DNA of 64,000 bases from Clostridia bacterium (GTDB lineage: Bacteria; Bacillota; Peptococcia; DRI-13; SM3-B62), in the NCBI GenBank assembly GCA_018433675.1, contig JAHDQS010000024.1, positions 1 to 64,000 of the forward strand. Reading direction: 5' to 3'. Both the position numbers and the translations under genes were made by a program. This document shows positions 26,484-35,382 of this stretch, one piece after another. Below the pieces are notes generated by a model, which was not told where the DNA came from, did no database searches, and saw only the letters and a list, made by a program, of their open reading frames with translations. How positions within the stretch are numbered: the stretch's first letter is position 1; each line of letters opens with the position of its first letter.

Positions 26484-27697
26484 TGTTTATCCTCCTTACA
26501 CGATTTATTTATATGATTTTTGTTGAGATGTTCCATACTTGAAACTGCAATCTGTGACATGATTCTTGCTCCAGGTAACAGAATACCTTCATCTACATCA
26601 AATTTCGCAGAGTGAAGGGGAGGTCTATCATCTTCATCCCCACAACCCAACCAAAAGTAAGCTCCCGGTACTCTTTCCATATACCTGGAAAAGTCCTCGG
26701 CTCCCAATACCGGTTTAATATCTGTCCTGAGCGAATCTCTTCCTAGTACCTTCTCTACAGCTACCATAACAATCTGAGCTGGTTCTTCCCAATTAATCAA
26801 GGGCGGATAACCATATCGATATGATAGATCAAAACTTGCACCATGAGCCTGGGTGATACCATTGAGCAGTTGCTTTAACTTTTCCGGGATACTGTCACGC
26901 GTTTTCTGGTTGAGAGTTCTAACAGTTCCTTCAAGTATGACTTCTTTTGCCAAAATATTATATCTGCTTCCCCCTGCTATTGTCCCAATAGATATAGTGG
27001 CCTGTTCTATAGGATCAATTCGTCTGCTTATCATCTTGCTTATACCATTTATAACATCTCCGGCAACCGATATTGCATCTACTCCTTTATGGGGCGTAAT
27101 TGCATGTGACTCTTTACCAATAATCTTAATAGTAAGCCTGTCCGAACCTGCTTCCATTGAACCTGCTTTTATACCTATCTGACCCAAAGGAAGACCCGGC
27201 CATACATGCAAACCAAAAATCATATCTACTTCAGGAGATAACAATACACCTTCATCTATCATGGCTTGGGCTCCACCAACGGGGGCAGCCTCTTCAGACG
27301 GTTGAAAAATTAGTTTTACAGTACCCGCAAAATCCCTTTTCTCAGATAGTATCTTTGCAGCACCTAGTACAATCGCCATATGACAGTCATGACCACAAGC
27401 ATGCATGATATTTTTATATTTCGACCGATAATGTACATCGTTTTCCTCTTCAATTGGCAGTGCATCCATATCTGCCCGCAGTGCTATTACCGGTCCAGGC
27501 TTTTCGCCTTCAATTATCCCACATACGCCCCAATTCCCAGAATATTTTTGAACTTTTATCCCCATACCACTTAGTATATCGGCTATCATTTGTGATGTAT
27601 GCTCTTCATAACCTGATAATTCCGGATAGCAATGAAAATATCTCCTCTGTTTGATAATAAAGTCCTCAATTTCTTTAAGTTTTACTGCACTTAGCAT
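26480..27697 (-). CDS. M20-family amidohydrolase/peptidase
   Basis: This 405-aa M20D aminoacylase-type metallopeptidase has the metal site HACGHDCHMAIVLGAAK near residue 108, catalytic Glu in FQPSEEAAPVGGAQAMI, and GLHVWPGLPLGQIGI, followed by the lid/dimerisation domain and HSAKFDVDE with a C-terminal His ligand. These enzymes hydrolyse N-acyl amino acids, indole-acetyl amino acids or p-aminobenzoyl-glutamate. Coupling to abgT (4-nt overlap) favours an AbgA/AbgB-like role. A sigma-A promoter lies 70-100 bp upstream. Confidence 0.85.
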   Translation of the reverse strand: MLSAVKLKEIEDFIIKQRRYFHCYPELSGYEEHTSQMIADILSGMGIKVQKYSGNWGVCGIIEGEKPGPVIALRADMDALPIEEENDVHYRSKYKNIMHACGHDCHMAIVLGAAKILSEKRDFAGTVKLIFQPSEEAAPVGGAQAMIDEGVLLSPEVDMIFGLHVWPGLPLGQIGIKAGSMEAGSDRLTIKIIGKESHAITPHKGVDAISVAGDVINGISKMISRRIDPIEQATISIGTIAGGSRYNILAKEVILEGTVRTLNQKTRDSIPEKLKQLLNGITQAHGASFDLSYRYGYPPLINWEEPAQIVMVAVEKVLGRDSLRTDIKPVLGAEDFSRYMERVPGAYFWLGCGDEDDRPPLHSAKFDVDEGILLPGARIMSQIAVSSMEHLNKNHINKSCKEDKQ

Positions 27698-27767
27698 CTT
27701 TCACCTCCATTCTCTATATCGAATCTACTCCGCTACACACCCTAGTTATTTAAATGGCCACATTTAT

Positions 27768-27797
27768 ATTATAGTAAATACTTATAAAGCAATACAA
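27768..27797 (-). promoter_or_regulatory. Promoter of the M20/abgT/glycerate kinase cluster
   Basis: On the minus strand TTGTAT (plus 27792-27797) and TATAAT (plus 27768-27773) are 18 bp apart, upstream of the peptidase gene and downstream of the cdaR-like terminator. Confidence 0.55.
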
Positions 27798-27855
27798 TTA
27801 GCATAGTAGACAATAAAATCGAGTATTTTATCCCCATCTTTTGTATTAATTCTAC

Positions 27856-27881
27856 AAAAAAAACTAGGCTCTTCAGCCTAG
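27856..27881 (-). terminator. Intrinsic terminator of the CdaR-like gene
   Basis: Minus-strand stem CTAGGCT-gaag-AGCCTAG is followed by eight T residues (plus 27856-27863). It separates the regulator's transcript from that of the peptidase. Confidence 0.9.
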
Positions 27882-27899
27882 CAATTCTTATAATTTGCC

Positions 27900-29084
27900 C
27901 TATATTTTTCTTGATCTCTTAAATACTATTGAAAGATAAAGAATTACCGCATCATTAAAATTACTTGGAGAGAGTTTTGTACTTTCTTCAATTTTTTTAA
28001 GACGATATAGTAATGTATTTCTGTGTATATAAAGTCTTTTTGCGGCCTTATTGACGTTAAAATTGCTTTCAAAATATATTTTCAGTGTTTCACAGATTTC
28101 TTCCTTTGCAAACACCTTAGAAGAGGCAATTTTATTGATTTTTTCCTTGAGCAAATCAGAAGCTCCCTCAATAAGCATACCTATCGTAACATTATCCAAG
28201 CAATAAAAGTTTTCGGTGGAATAAAATTTCGTTCCAATTTTCAGTGAATAGCATGCAGTTTTATATGATTTTCTTATATCATATATTGTTTTGGCTACTT
28301 CTCCTATCCCGATATATAGGTTTATGTTTAGTTTCTTATTTATCAGGGTCTGTATCTTCTCTGTAAAATCAAATATATGCTTTATACTTCTTTTCTCATC
28401 CAAATAAGATGGTATTCCTTTAAAAACAACTATCTGTTCACTGCCTATTGTTACACACATATCATCACCAGATAATTGATTTTTTAAGATACTGAGTATA
28501 GAATCCTTTATTTTCTCTATTATCAACTGATCATCATTCATTTTTTCAGTAAGATTTACATTTGTTTTATTTACATTAATAACAATTACTGTTGCTGGAG
28601 TTGTTATAATAAGTCCTAAAACGCGACATCTACTCACGCAAGCTTCAAACTCATTATTATTCAAATCTCCCAAAAGCAAATCATGAATAAGATGTTCTTT
28701 ATTACGGTCCTTCATATGCAGTATTTTATTAAGGAAATCTTGATTAAGCATTAATTCTACAGTATTTTTTAATAAGGTTCCATAGTTACGAACCTCTTTT
28801 AAATCTCCTGTAATACCTACTACTCCGATTATTTTACCATTAAACTCAATAGGCATATTTATACCATGAAATACGTCACTCATGATCCTGGCTTGTTCAA
28901 AATCTACTTCTATTGTTTTTCCACTTTTAACAACTTCATGAGCAATCTTGTGATATTTATTTATTCTGTCTTTTTGCCCGCTTGCAATTATGAATCCCTG
29001 GTCATCCATAATATTTATATTTTTACCTAATATTTGCATGTTCTTAATTACAATATCATTTGCAATCTGAGGTAATATCTTCAT
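27900..29084 (-). CDS. CdaR/PucR-family transcriptional regulator
   Basis: This 394-aa activator has an N-terminal sugar-diacid-recognition domain (INIMDDQGFIIASGQKDRI, PIEFNGKIIGVVGITGD). A divergent GGDEF-like middle (~residues 150-300) precedes the C-terminal PucR helix-turn-helix (FNVNKAAKRLYIHRNTLLYRLKKIE). CdaR of E. coli activates glycerate, galactarate and glucarate genes in response to glycerate. The glycerate kinase in the next transcription unit makes that a credible target here. Confidence 0.88.
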   Translation of the reverse strand: MKILPQIANDIVIKNMQILGKNINIMDDQGFIIASGQKDRINKYHKIAHEVVKSGKTIEVDFEQARIMSDVFHGINMPIEFNGKIIGVVGITGDLKEVRNYGTLLKNTVELMLNQDFLNKILHMKDRNKEHLIHDLLLGDLNNNEFEACVSRCRVLGLIITTPATVIVINVNKTNVNLTEKMNDDQLIIEKIKDSILSILKNQLSGDDMCVTIGSEQIVVFKGIPSYLDEKRSIKHIFDFTEKIQTLINKKLNINLYIGIGEVAKTIYDIRKSYKTACYSLKIGTKFYSTENFYCLDNVTIGMLIEGASDLLKEKINKIASSKVFAKEEICETLKIYFESNFNVNKAAKRLYIHRNTLLYRLKKIEESTKLSPSNFNDAVILYLSIVFKRSRKI

Positions 29085-29128
29085 AATTTTATTATGTCAC
29101 CTCTATAATAATCACTATGCTTGAACAT

Positions 29129-29157
29129 ATTATAACATTTTCTTACTGCTGTCTCAA
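29129..29157 (-). promoter_or_regulatory. Promoter of the CdaR-like gene
   Basis: On the minus strand TTGAGA (plus 29152-29157) and TATAAT (plus 29129-29134) are spaced by exactly 17 bp, about 45 bp upstream of the start. Confidence 0.65.
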
Positions 29158-29184
29158 CTTTCGCATTTTAATTACTGTGTTTAT

Positions 29185-29967
29185 CTACCCCGAATAGCGC
29201 TCCAAAAACTGCTTTGTGCGATCCTCTCTCGGGTTAACGAAGATTTCTTCCGGTGTCCCGTATTCAACTATGATGCCGTTATCAATGAATAAGACCTTAT
29301 CGGACACCTCTCGGGCAAATTGCATCTCGTGAGTTACAATAACCATTGTCATCTTCTTGTCGGCCAGACTTTTGATTACCTTTAAGACCTCGCCGGTGAG
29401 TTCTGGGTCAAGGGCAGAGGTAGGCTCATCAAAACAGAGAATGTCCGGGTTTAAAGCAAGGGCCCGGGCAATAGCAACGCGCTGCTGTTGCCCGCCCGAG
29501 AGCTGATGCGGATAATAATCCAGCTTGCCGGATAGCCCCACCTGGTCCATCAGGGTGCGGGCCTTTTTTTCGATATCGGCTATTATCGACTTGCGGTTTT
29601 CCTTGTAATCCGGCCTTTCTTTGGCTAGCAGTTCGCAGGCCAGCGTTATGTTTTTGAGGGCGGCATACTGCGGGAACAGATTGAATGACTGAAAAACCAG
29701 CCCGAAATGGAGCCTTCTTTTGCGAATCTCCTTATCGGAAAGCATTGCCGGATTTTTTCCGTCAAATATAGTCTCACTGCCGACATTAATCGTACCGCCA
29801 TCAGGTATCTCCAGGAAATTGAGGCATCTGAGAAGCGTCGTCTTGCCGCTACCGGACGAGCCGATAATAGCAAGGGACTCTCCCTTTTTTAGGGAAAAAC
29901 TAATGTTTTCAAGGACAATGGATGAGCCGAAACATTTTTTTAAGTTTTTGACCTCCAGAATAGACAC
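29185..29967 (-). CDS. Polar amino acid ABC transporter ATPase
   Basis: This 260-aa GlnQ/HisP-type ATPase has Walker [10 protein letters not shown] (residues 36-44), Q-loop FQSFNLFPQ, signature [15 protein letters not shown], Walker [16 protein letters not shown] and H-loop VTHEMQFA. It powers uptake with the permease 11 nt upstream and the lipoprotein before that. It starts at GTG 29967 with GGAGGAG 8 nt upstream. Confidence 0.92.
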   Translation of the reverse strand: MSILEVKNLKKCFGSSIVLENISFSLKKGESLAIIGSSGSGKTTLLRCLNFLEIPDGGTINVGSETIFDGKNPAMLSDKEIRKRRLHFGLVFQSFNLFPQYAALKNITLACELLAKERPDYKENRKSIIADIEKKARTLMDQVGLSGKLDYYPHQLSGGQQQRVAIARALALNPDILCFDEPTSALDPELTGEVLKVIKSLADKKMTMVIVTHEMQFAREVSDKVLFIDNGIIVEYGTPEEIFVNPREDRTKQFLERYSG

Positions 29968-29978
29968 GTGGGCTCCTC

Positions 29979-30626
29979 CTAAACTTTAAAGTAGCTGAGC
30001 CTGCGTTCAAGATAGTTGAACAGCAGGGTAAGTATACCGCAAAACAGCAGATAAAAGACACCTGTATAAAACAAGGGCCAGATGATTGCTGCCGATTTGA
30101 TAAAATCTTCCGCCTCCATAATAATCTCCCGAACGGCAATCACGCGCGCCAAAGAAGTATCTTTGACGAGCGTGATGATTTCGTTTGCCATCGGAGGAAC
30201 AATACGCTTGATAACTTGCAACAGAATAACCTTAAAAAAGATTTGTGTCTTCGTCATCCCGAGTACCTGACCGGCTTCATACTGGCCGCGCGGAACGCTT
30301 TCGATGCCGCTTCGGTATATCTCCGAAAAATAAGCCGCATAATTAATCACAAAGGCAATTAAAACAGCCTCCAGACGCGGGAAAGCAGTCCAACCCCAAA
30401 TAAGACCCGGCCCGTAAAAGACAATGATGACTTGCAGGATTAACGGGGTACCGCGAATAATCCAAACGAACGTCCTTGTCAGCCATCGCAAAGGCACTAT
30501 TCGGCTCATGGACCCGAAGGAAACTAACAGGCCAAGTGGAATAGCAAAGACAAGGGTTATGATGAAGATCAATAGTGTTATCAGAAAACCTTCCAGCAAT
30601 GTCTGTGTGATAACGGCAAAACTCAT
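29979..30626 (-). CDS. Polar amino acid ABC transporter permease
   Basis: This 215-aa HisM/GlnP-type permease has five TM segments. The family signature FRGTPLILQ is represented by [17 protein letters not shown], and the cytoplasmic EAA loop is [21 protein letters not shown] single permease gene implies a homodimer. It lies 24 nt from the binding protein gene and 11 nt from the ATPase. Confidence 0.9.
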   Translation of the reverse strand: MSFAVITQTLLEGFLITLLIFIITLVFAIPLGLLVSFGSMSRIVPLRWLTRTFVWIIRGTPLILQVIIVFYGPGLIWGWTAFPRLEAVLIAFVINYAAYFSEIYRSGIESVPRGQYEAGQVLGMTKTQIFFKVILLQVIKRIVPPMANEIITLVKDTSLARVIAVREIIMEAEDFIKSAAIIWPLFYTGVFYLLFCGILTLLFNYLERRLSYFKV

Positions 30627-30650
30627 GGCGGCGACACAGTCCTTTAAAAT

Positions 30651-31484
30651 TTATTTGTTGATTAGACGTTCCATCAATCCGTATTTCTTGGCAATTTCGG
30701 TTAGTGTGCCGTCCTGCAGCAACTCCGCCGTGAGCTTGTCGAACTCGTCAACAGCTGTGCTGTCGAGACGCAGTCCGATCGCATATTCCTCAGAAGTTAG
30801 GTTCAAGTCGGTTATTACTGTGAGTTCCGCATAATCCGTACCCGCACCTGTCATGGAATTGGCTATCGTAGCATCGACGACGGCTGCCTGTGCAGTACCG
30901 GCCTTGACTTCCAACAACGCCTTGGTCTGTGCGTCGACAGCGGTAAATTCGGCATCGGGCAAATCGGCCTCAACCGCGGTTTGACCTGCGGAGCCTGCCT
31001 CAGCGACGACACTTACACCTTTAAGGCTCGCCTTGTCTGTGTACTTATCGGCATCAGACGAACGGACAACGACAACCTGCTCATTTATGAGATAAGACTG
31101 GGTAAAGGCCATATTCTCCTTACGCTCTTCCGTGACAGTCAGTCCGTTCCAAATACAATCAATGTTTTTGGACTTAAGCTCAATTTCTTTTGTATCCCAG
31201 TTGATGAAGATAAACTCTGGTGTAACACCGAGTTTAGCGCAGAGCGCCTCGGCATATTCAGTATCAAACCCGACCAGTTTTCCTTCTTTATCTTCGTAGT
31301 TCATCGGCTCATATGGGGTGATGCCAATGATGAGATTACCTTTTTCCTTGATATAAGTCAAGTCGTCGGCCGGGGCATTGCTTCCGGAACTTTCCTGGCC
31401 TGTTGTCGCCTCATTGTTCGAAGCGCATGCGCTAAATGTTAGGGTAAATAAAATAATTAATACTATACTGACAAATCTTTTCAT
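30651..31484 (-). CDS. Polar amino acid ABC transporter substrate-binding lipoprotein
   Basis: This 277-aa family 3 solute-binding protein has a lipoprotein signal (hydrophobic stretch to LTFSAC, lipidated Cys20), a Ser/Gly/Asn-rich linker, then the two-lobed domain. It begins LIIGITPYEPMNYEDKEGKL and includes GFDTEYAEALCAKLGV and WDTKEIELKSKNIDCIWNGL. It is first in its operon. The ligand cannot be fixed; glutamine, cystine or other polar amino acids are possible. Confidence 0.9.
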   Translation of the reverse strand: MKRFVSIVLIILFTLTFSACASNNEATTGQESSGSNAPADDLTYIKEKGNLIIGITPYEPMNYEDKEGKLVGFDTEYAEALCAKLGVTPEFIFINWDTKEIELKSKNIDCIWNGLTVTEERKENMAFTQSYLINEQVVVVRSSDADKYTDKASLKGVSVVAEAGSAGQTAVEADLPDAEFTAVDAQTKALLEVKAGTAQAAVVDATIANSMTGAGTDYAELTVITDLNLTSEEYAIGLRLDSTAVDEFDKLTAELLQDGTLTEIAKKYGLMERLINK

Positions 31485-31534
31485 TTATACCTGTCCCCTC
31501 TTTAGTTATTTACTTTATTAAAAAGCACTAAGCC

Positions 31535-31540
31535 ATTATA
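31535..31540 (-). promoter_or_regulatory. Extended -10 of the amino acid transporter operon
   Basis: TG-G-TATAAT on the minus strand lies about 50 bp upstream of the binding protein gene. No good -35 is present, which is usual for an extended -10 promoter. Confidence 0.45.
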
Positions 31541-31573
31541 CCATATTAGTTGTCCGTTGTTCCATAAAAGACA

Positions 31574-31631
31574 TGGGGTCAGGCTTGAAATATTCACTAA
31601 TTAATTAGTGAATATTTCAAGCCTGACCCCA
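31574..31631. repeat. 58-bp perfect palindrome
   Basis: TGGGGTCAGGCTTGAAATAT followed by TCACTAATT is mirrored exactly by its reverse complement, with no spacer. The TGGGGTCAGGCTTGAAAT wording recalls REP-like or MITE-like elements repeated in many genomes. Its position between the transporter promoter and a decayed gene suggests a small inserted element. Confidence 0.85.
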
Positions 31632-31678
31632 AATGCCAAATGCAAATATCCTACCTTATCTCTATTTCTTTTATGGAT

Positions 31679-32824
31679 TTATCCGCAGCTTTCATCAATA
31701 TCCTCTCCCGGAGCCAACTGACAAACGATTTTCTCATTCATCCTTGCGACTTTCAGCACAGCTTCGGGTAGAATTTGCTCATCTTCCTTCTCCGGTAAAG
31801 CCAAAAACAGCCTATTACCTCCCTCAGACTCCGTAGTGTAGAAAACATTCCCGCCTATTTCATCATACCAACCCTGCTCTTCAGCCACGACTTGATCGGA
31901 TATTCTTTGCTTTCCAGTTCCGTCCGACTCTGCTGAATATAATAAGCCGTCGCTTTCTTCTATATAATAAAGCTTATGATTTATAATTTTGAAATCCCGT
32001 ACAGAGCTTTCTGTAATGTTAATAGTTTCATTGGTATTCATATTCTTTGCCAACAGGAATCAACCACAGATTATTGCCCAGAGGTGCTTCAAATTGATTT
32101 ATACACATCAGAACCCATAACCGCACCGCCTATGTGATAGAAAAACCATAGTTGACCATCTCTGAGTTCAAAGGTCAATCTATTGTTAAAACCATAAGCA
32201 GTGCTCACTTCATAGGTATATACCAACTCTTGGGTCGTGTTATTTTCCTGCTTTCGATATACGTTGTTGATATTGCCAACAGTTTCGACAAAATAGTAAT
32301 ACCCTTCATGGTACGCTAAGTCCCGTCACACCGTTCCACTTATAATCCCAACCGAACTCGCCATGGGCAAACCTCCATGTGAGGGGAAAATATGTGATGT
32401 TATTAAAGCTTAAAAGCGGATATTCCTCTCCGGTATTATCCAAGGTTGTACCGTTTACGGTAATCGGGTAAGAAGGTATACCGGCTCGATATCGTACATT
32501 ATTCTTTTTCTCTGTTTCACAGGAATCATATGCTGATGTTACCCTGTTTTGAACTATTCTTAAGCCTTCTGTTTGTGTCCACTCTGTCTCCAAACCTAAT
32601 AACCTGCAGTCGTACCATGTCATAGGAAAATAGGTTATGTCTTTGTAAACAAGAAGGGGATAGCGTCGATATTGATTATCTACTGTTTGTCCATTCAGCT
32701 TTACTGTAAATTCCGGCAAAGCAACATTTGCAATTTGCTCAGCAGCCGGTGCCGCTTGACCCGGCAAGATCAGACCGAGAAGTATTAACCCTAGCATGCA
32801 GAAGTGTTTTAATTGTTTTGTCAC
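31679..32824 (-). pseudogene. Secreted copper-amine-oxidase-N-like / propeller protein, frameshifted
   Basis: The first section (32824-32306) encodes a signal peptide (~28 aa) and two similar ~65-residue repeats (FTVKLNGQTVDNQYRRYPLL..ITYFPMTWYDC and ITVNGTTLDNTGEEYPLL..ITYFPLTWRF), resembling copper amine oxidase N-terminal-like domains. It then stops. Coding resumes in another frame (YHEGYYYFVETVGNINNVYR ... GSDVYKSI), then a third (FEAPLGNNLWLIPVGKEY). It finally continues in the frame of 32053-31679 (VRDFKIINHKLYYIEESDG), which looks like DUF5050 beta-propeller repeats. At least three frameshifts make this a dead gene. Confidence 0.7.
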
Positions 32825-33021
32825 AATGGTCTCCTTTCGTTGATAGCACTAGAACCAGCATGTTTTAACAAAAGTAATTCCCATGAATTCTGTGTCAAAT
32901 TAGAGAAATTAACGATTCTAACTAAACAACAGTGGAAATACTAATTATTGAATTGGTTATAAGTAGGTGATATGATATGAAAGAGGAGTTAAATAATCCT
33001 CACATAAAGGAGGAAAATAAT

Positions 33022-33183
33022 ATGCCAAGCACACTTCCAAAGGAAAATGCTGTTTATTTAAAATCTTCCTTGAATAAAATAAGTTCAAAGCTTAAAGTAC
33101 TCGAAGGTGATGAAAAGAAAATTAAACTAAATCCAAAAAAGCCAACTCATAAAGAATGGTTTAATGATGACGGAGTAAAATAA
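33022..33183 (+). CDS. Probable antitoxin partner of the PemK/MazF-like toxin
   Basis: This small, lysine-rich 53-aa protein (MPSTLPKENAVYLKSSLNKI...) has no domain I recognise. It directly precedes a PemK/MazF-like gene (5 nt gap). ATG 33022 is chosen because AAGGAGG lies 8 nt upstream; an in-frame ATG at 32977 would give 68 aa. Its charged, probably disordered C terminus (KKPTHKEWFNDDGVK) would suit a toxin-wrapping antitoxin, which is inference from position. Confidence 0.6.
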   Translation: MPSTLPKENAVYLKSSLNKISSKLKVLEGDEKKIKLNPKKPTHKEWFNDDGVK

Positions 33184-33188
33184 TTGAC

Positions 33189-33533
33189 ATGCCAAGTGTA
33201 GGAGAAATTCATTCAGTAATTATATATTTTGAGAATAACCCTCAAGATTTTAAGATTAGACCTGTTCTGATTATTGATGTAGATACGAACACAAATATTT
33301 GTACATTTGCCGAAATTACCAGCTCTGGTCCAAAAAGCCCGCCTTCTTTCCATGATCAGTTTAAAGAACCGATATACAAATGGAAAGAAGCTGGACTTGA
33401 AAAATTATCTTTTGTAAAAACCCACCGAATACATAAAGCACATAAAGATAAGTTTGTTATATTTAATGGTGATATGAATGAACAGGAATTAAACAGAATT
33501 CTATACAGAATAGTCGAGGTTAACTCCGATTAA
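33189..33533 (+). CDS. PemK/MazF-like endoribonuclease toxin
   Basis: This 114-aa protein has the MazF-type beta-barrel layout: GEIHSVIIYFENNPQDFKIRPVLIID near the N terminus, CTFAEITSS, then SFVKTHRIHKAHKD and FNGDMNEQELNRILYRIVEV. The RPVLII strand and the later S-x-V-K-T segment are standard for the superfamily, though the first loop (GEIHSVII) diverges from the usual GDI(V/Y)W. It would cleave mRNA when unneutralised. A strong terminator follows 6 nt after the stop. Confidence 0.7.
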   Translation: MPSVGEIHSVIIYFENNPQDFKIRPVLIIDVDTNTNICTFAEITSSGPKSPPSFHDQFKEPIYKWKEAGLEKLSFVKTHRIHKAHKDKFVIFNGDMNEQELNRILYRIVEVNSD

Positions 33534-33538
33534 CTGAT

Positions 33539-33566
33539 AGGGACCGCCAAGGGTCCTTTTTGTTTT
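33539..33566 (+). terminator. Terminator of the toxin-antitoxin pair
   Basis: Stem GGACC (33541-33545) / GGTCC (33552-33556) is followed by TTTTTGTTTTT. It sits directly after the toxin gene and also faces the end of the minus-strand lipoprotein gene. Confidence 0.75.
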
Positions 33567-33574
33567 TCTTTTTT

Positions 33575-35359
33575 CTATTCTTTCGTGATGCAGATCCCGT
33601 TTTCGCTAGAATTTAAGCTGTACCAAAAGATGATCCGTCCGTCGGCCAAGACTCCCAAAAGGTAGGTTTGGGCCGCTTTAACCGAGACTAATTGTTCTTC
33701 CACCTGGAAGGTTTCCAGATTGACCCGGTTCAGATAAGCCATATTGTTGTCATTATCTGCATTGTCATGCCGGGTGATAATAAAGGCGGCATAGTTTTGT
33801 CCCATATAGGCGGATTCCATAAATCTGATATACCCTGTATCTCCGGGGTCGGCAAGTGTTAATTCGGTCACTTCCCCCGTCTTAAAATCCAGATATAGAG
33901 TTTTGACAGCTCCATCCCGCTGATAAGAGTTTACTTCCAAGATGCCGTTGTCATAACGGATGATGCCGGTGTTAGAAGATTCCGAGCTAATGTCATACTT
34001 TTTGACCTCTTCCGTTTGCAAATCACAAAGAGTATAGCCCATTGTCCCTTCATATCCTGTCATGGTGGTAATGACCTTTTGCTCATCCGCCACAAATCTG
34101 GGGGACCAGTGATAAGAAGCCTTCATTAATTCACTTTTTACCGGAACTGATTCCGCCAGCAACTTCTCGCTGTCATCAGCCAAGTTCAGAAGCTTCAAAC
34201 CCGTTTCATCGGAGTAAACAATTTGCTGTTGATTAGCAGAAACATCATATCCCCCAAAGAATATGTCCGGGAATCCCTCTGCATCAAATTTCTCCTCCCG
34301 GGCTATAATATCGGCCAAGGACGAGGGAAGAGAAACCTCAAGGACGTTGGACAGATCCGGTGTTATGACAAGAAAACGGTCTTTCAGATAGACGTATACC
34401 TCATCCTTCAGCAGCCGTACATCAGAATCTAATATTCTTTCCGGAAGAGTCAATTTCTTCTCCACTTCCATCTTGTCAGGATCAACTGATAGCAACGCGC
34501 CTTTCACCCCATCATTGTAAGAGGTCTGGGTTAAGAGGACCTTCCCCTCGAATTCCCCCAGCATCCTCAGGTTTTTTAGCATGCCGATATTATGGGAATC
34601 TGCATCCAGCCCGACAATGTTGTCAAAGCGCTGATAGTCACCTGTTAAGCTGACCAGTTCATTATTGATATAGTCCCACCTTCCGCTGACGAAATACAGA
34701 CTGCCGTCTTCCCTTTCTTTTAAATTATAGGTTCTGGTATATTCCGCCCGGTCTTTATGCCGGTAGTCGAATTTGGTCAGTACAGCCGTAAGAGTACAGT
34801 CTTCATTTCTGGTCACATTGGTTAGCTTTAACGACCAACTCCGGCCTGAATCATAGTGCGGAATTATTTCGTTTTCTTCGCCAAGATTGAATAAAAGCAC
34901 CTGTCTGTTGGGGTCGTACTGGCCGCTGCGTTTGTCAATTCGGGAAACGTCCAGACTACTCAAATTAAAATATTCCTCAGCATAATCCAATACAATATCA
35001 AGAGGAAATATTCTCGAAAAGCTACCTTCCTCTTGCTCCAGGCTTGCCCGACCAAACTCCTTATCATACTTATGCCAGGCAAATTTAGCAATGTAGAGGG
35101 GATCTATTTCGTCCGCGGAATTGAATTCCCGGGTATTGCCCACGTTAGTGATGGTAGGATAAAAATACTCCTCCCAAAGCTTCTGCAACTCAGCGGGGTC
35201 GCTGATCTCCCCCACCGGCCGAACAGGAGTCTTTTCCGGCTGTTCTGTCTGTTCTGTCTGTTCCGACTGCTCAGATAATTCTCCCGGTTCCTTTTCACAA
35301 CCGGCCACAGTGATGAACAACGCTAAGAACAACGCGACTATTAAGGTTTTTCTTCCCAT
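33575..35359 (-). CDS. Large lipoprotein, probable beta-propeller
   Basis: This 594-aa lipoprotein has a signal ending ITVAGC (lipidated Cys21), then an unusual SEQ/TEQ linker (SEQSEQTEQTEQPEKTP). A ~170-residue domain follows, then about 300 residues of beta-rich repeats (GKVLLTQTSYNDGVKGALLS, DEVYVYLKDRFLVITPDLSN, QQQIVYSDETGLKLLNL) that look like propeller blades. I do not recognise a named family. ATG 35359 is preferred over 35386 for the GGGAGGTAA site and because it gives a clean signal peptide. It is last in an operon with a membrane-anchored protein and a macro-domain protein. Confidence 0.65.
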   Translation of the reverse strand: MGRKTLIVALFLALFITVAGCEKEPGELSEQSEQTEQTEQPEKTPVRPVGEISDPAELQKLWEEYFYPTITNVGNTREFNSADEIDPLYIAKFAWHKYDKEFGRASLEQEEGSFSRIFPLDIVLDYAEEYFNLSSLDVSRIDKRSGQYDPNRQVLLFNLGEENEIIPHYDSGRSWSLKLTNVTRNEDCTLTAVLTKFDYRHKDRAEYTRTYNLKEREDGSLYFVSGRWDYINNELVSLTGDYQRFDNIVGLDADSHNIGMLKNLRMLGEFEGKVLLTQTSYNDGVKGALLSVDPDKMEVEKKLTLPERILDSDVRLLKDEVYVYLKDRFLVITPDLSNVLEVSLPSSLADIIAREEKFDAEGFPDIFFGGYDVSANQQQIVYSDETGLKLLNLADDSEKLLAESVPVKSELMKASYHWSPRFVADEQKVITTMTGYEGTMGYTLCDLQTEEVKKYDISSESSNTGIIRYDNGILEVNSYQRDGAVKTLYLDFKTGEVTELTLADPGDTGYIRFMESAYMGQNYAAFIITRHDNADNDNNMAYLNRVNLETFQVEEQLVSVKAAQTYLLGVLADGRIIFWYSLNSSENGICITKE

Positions 35360-35382
35360 TAAGATTACCTCCCATCCTTCTA

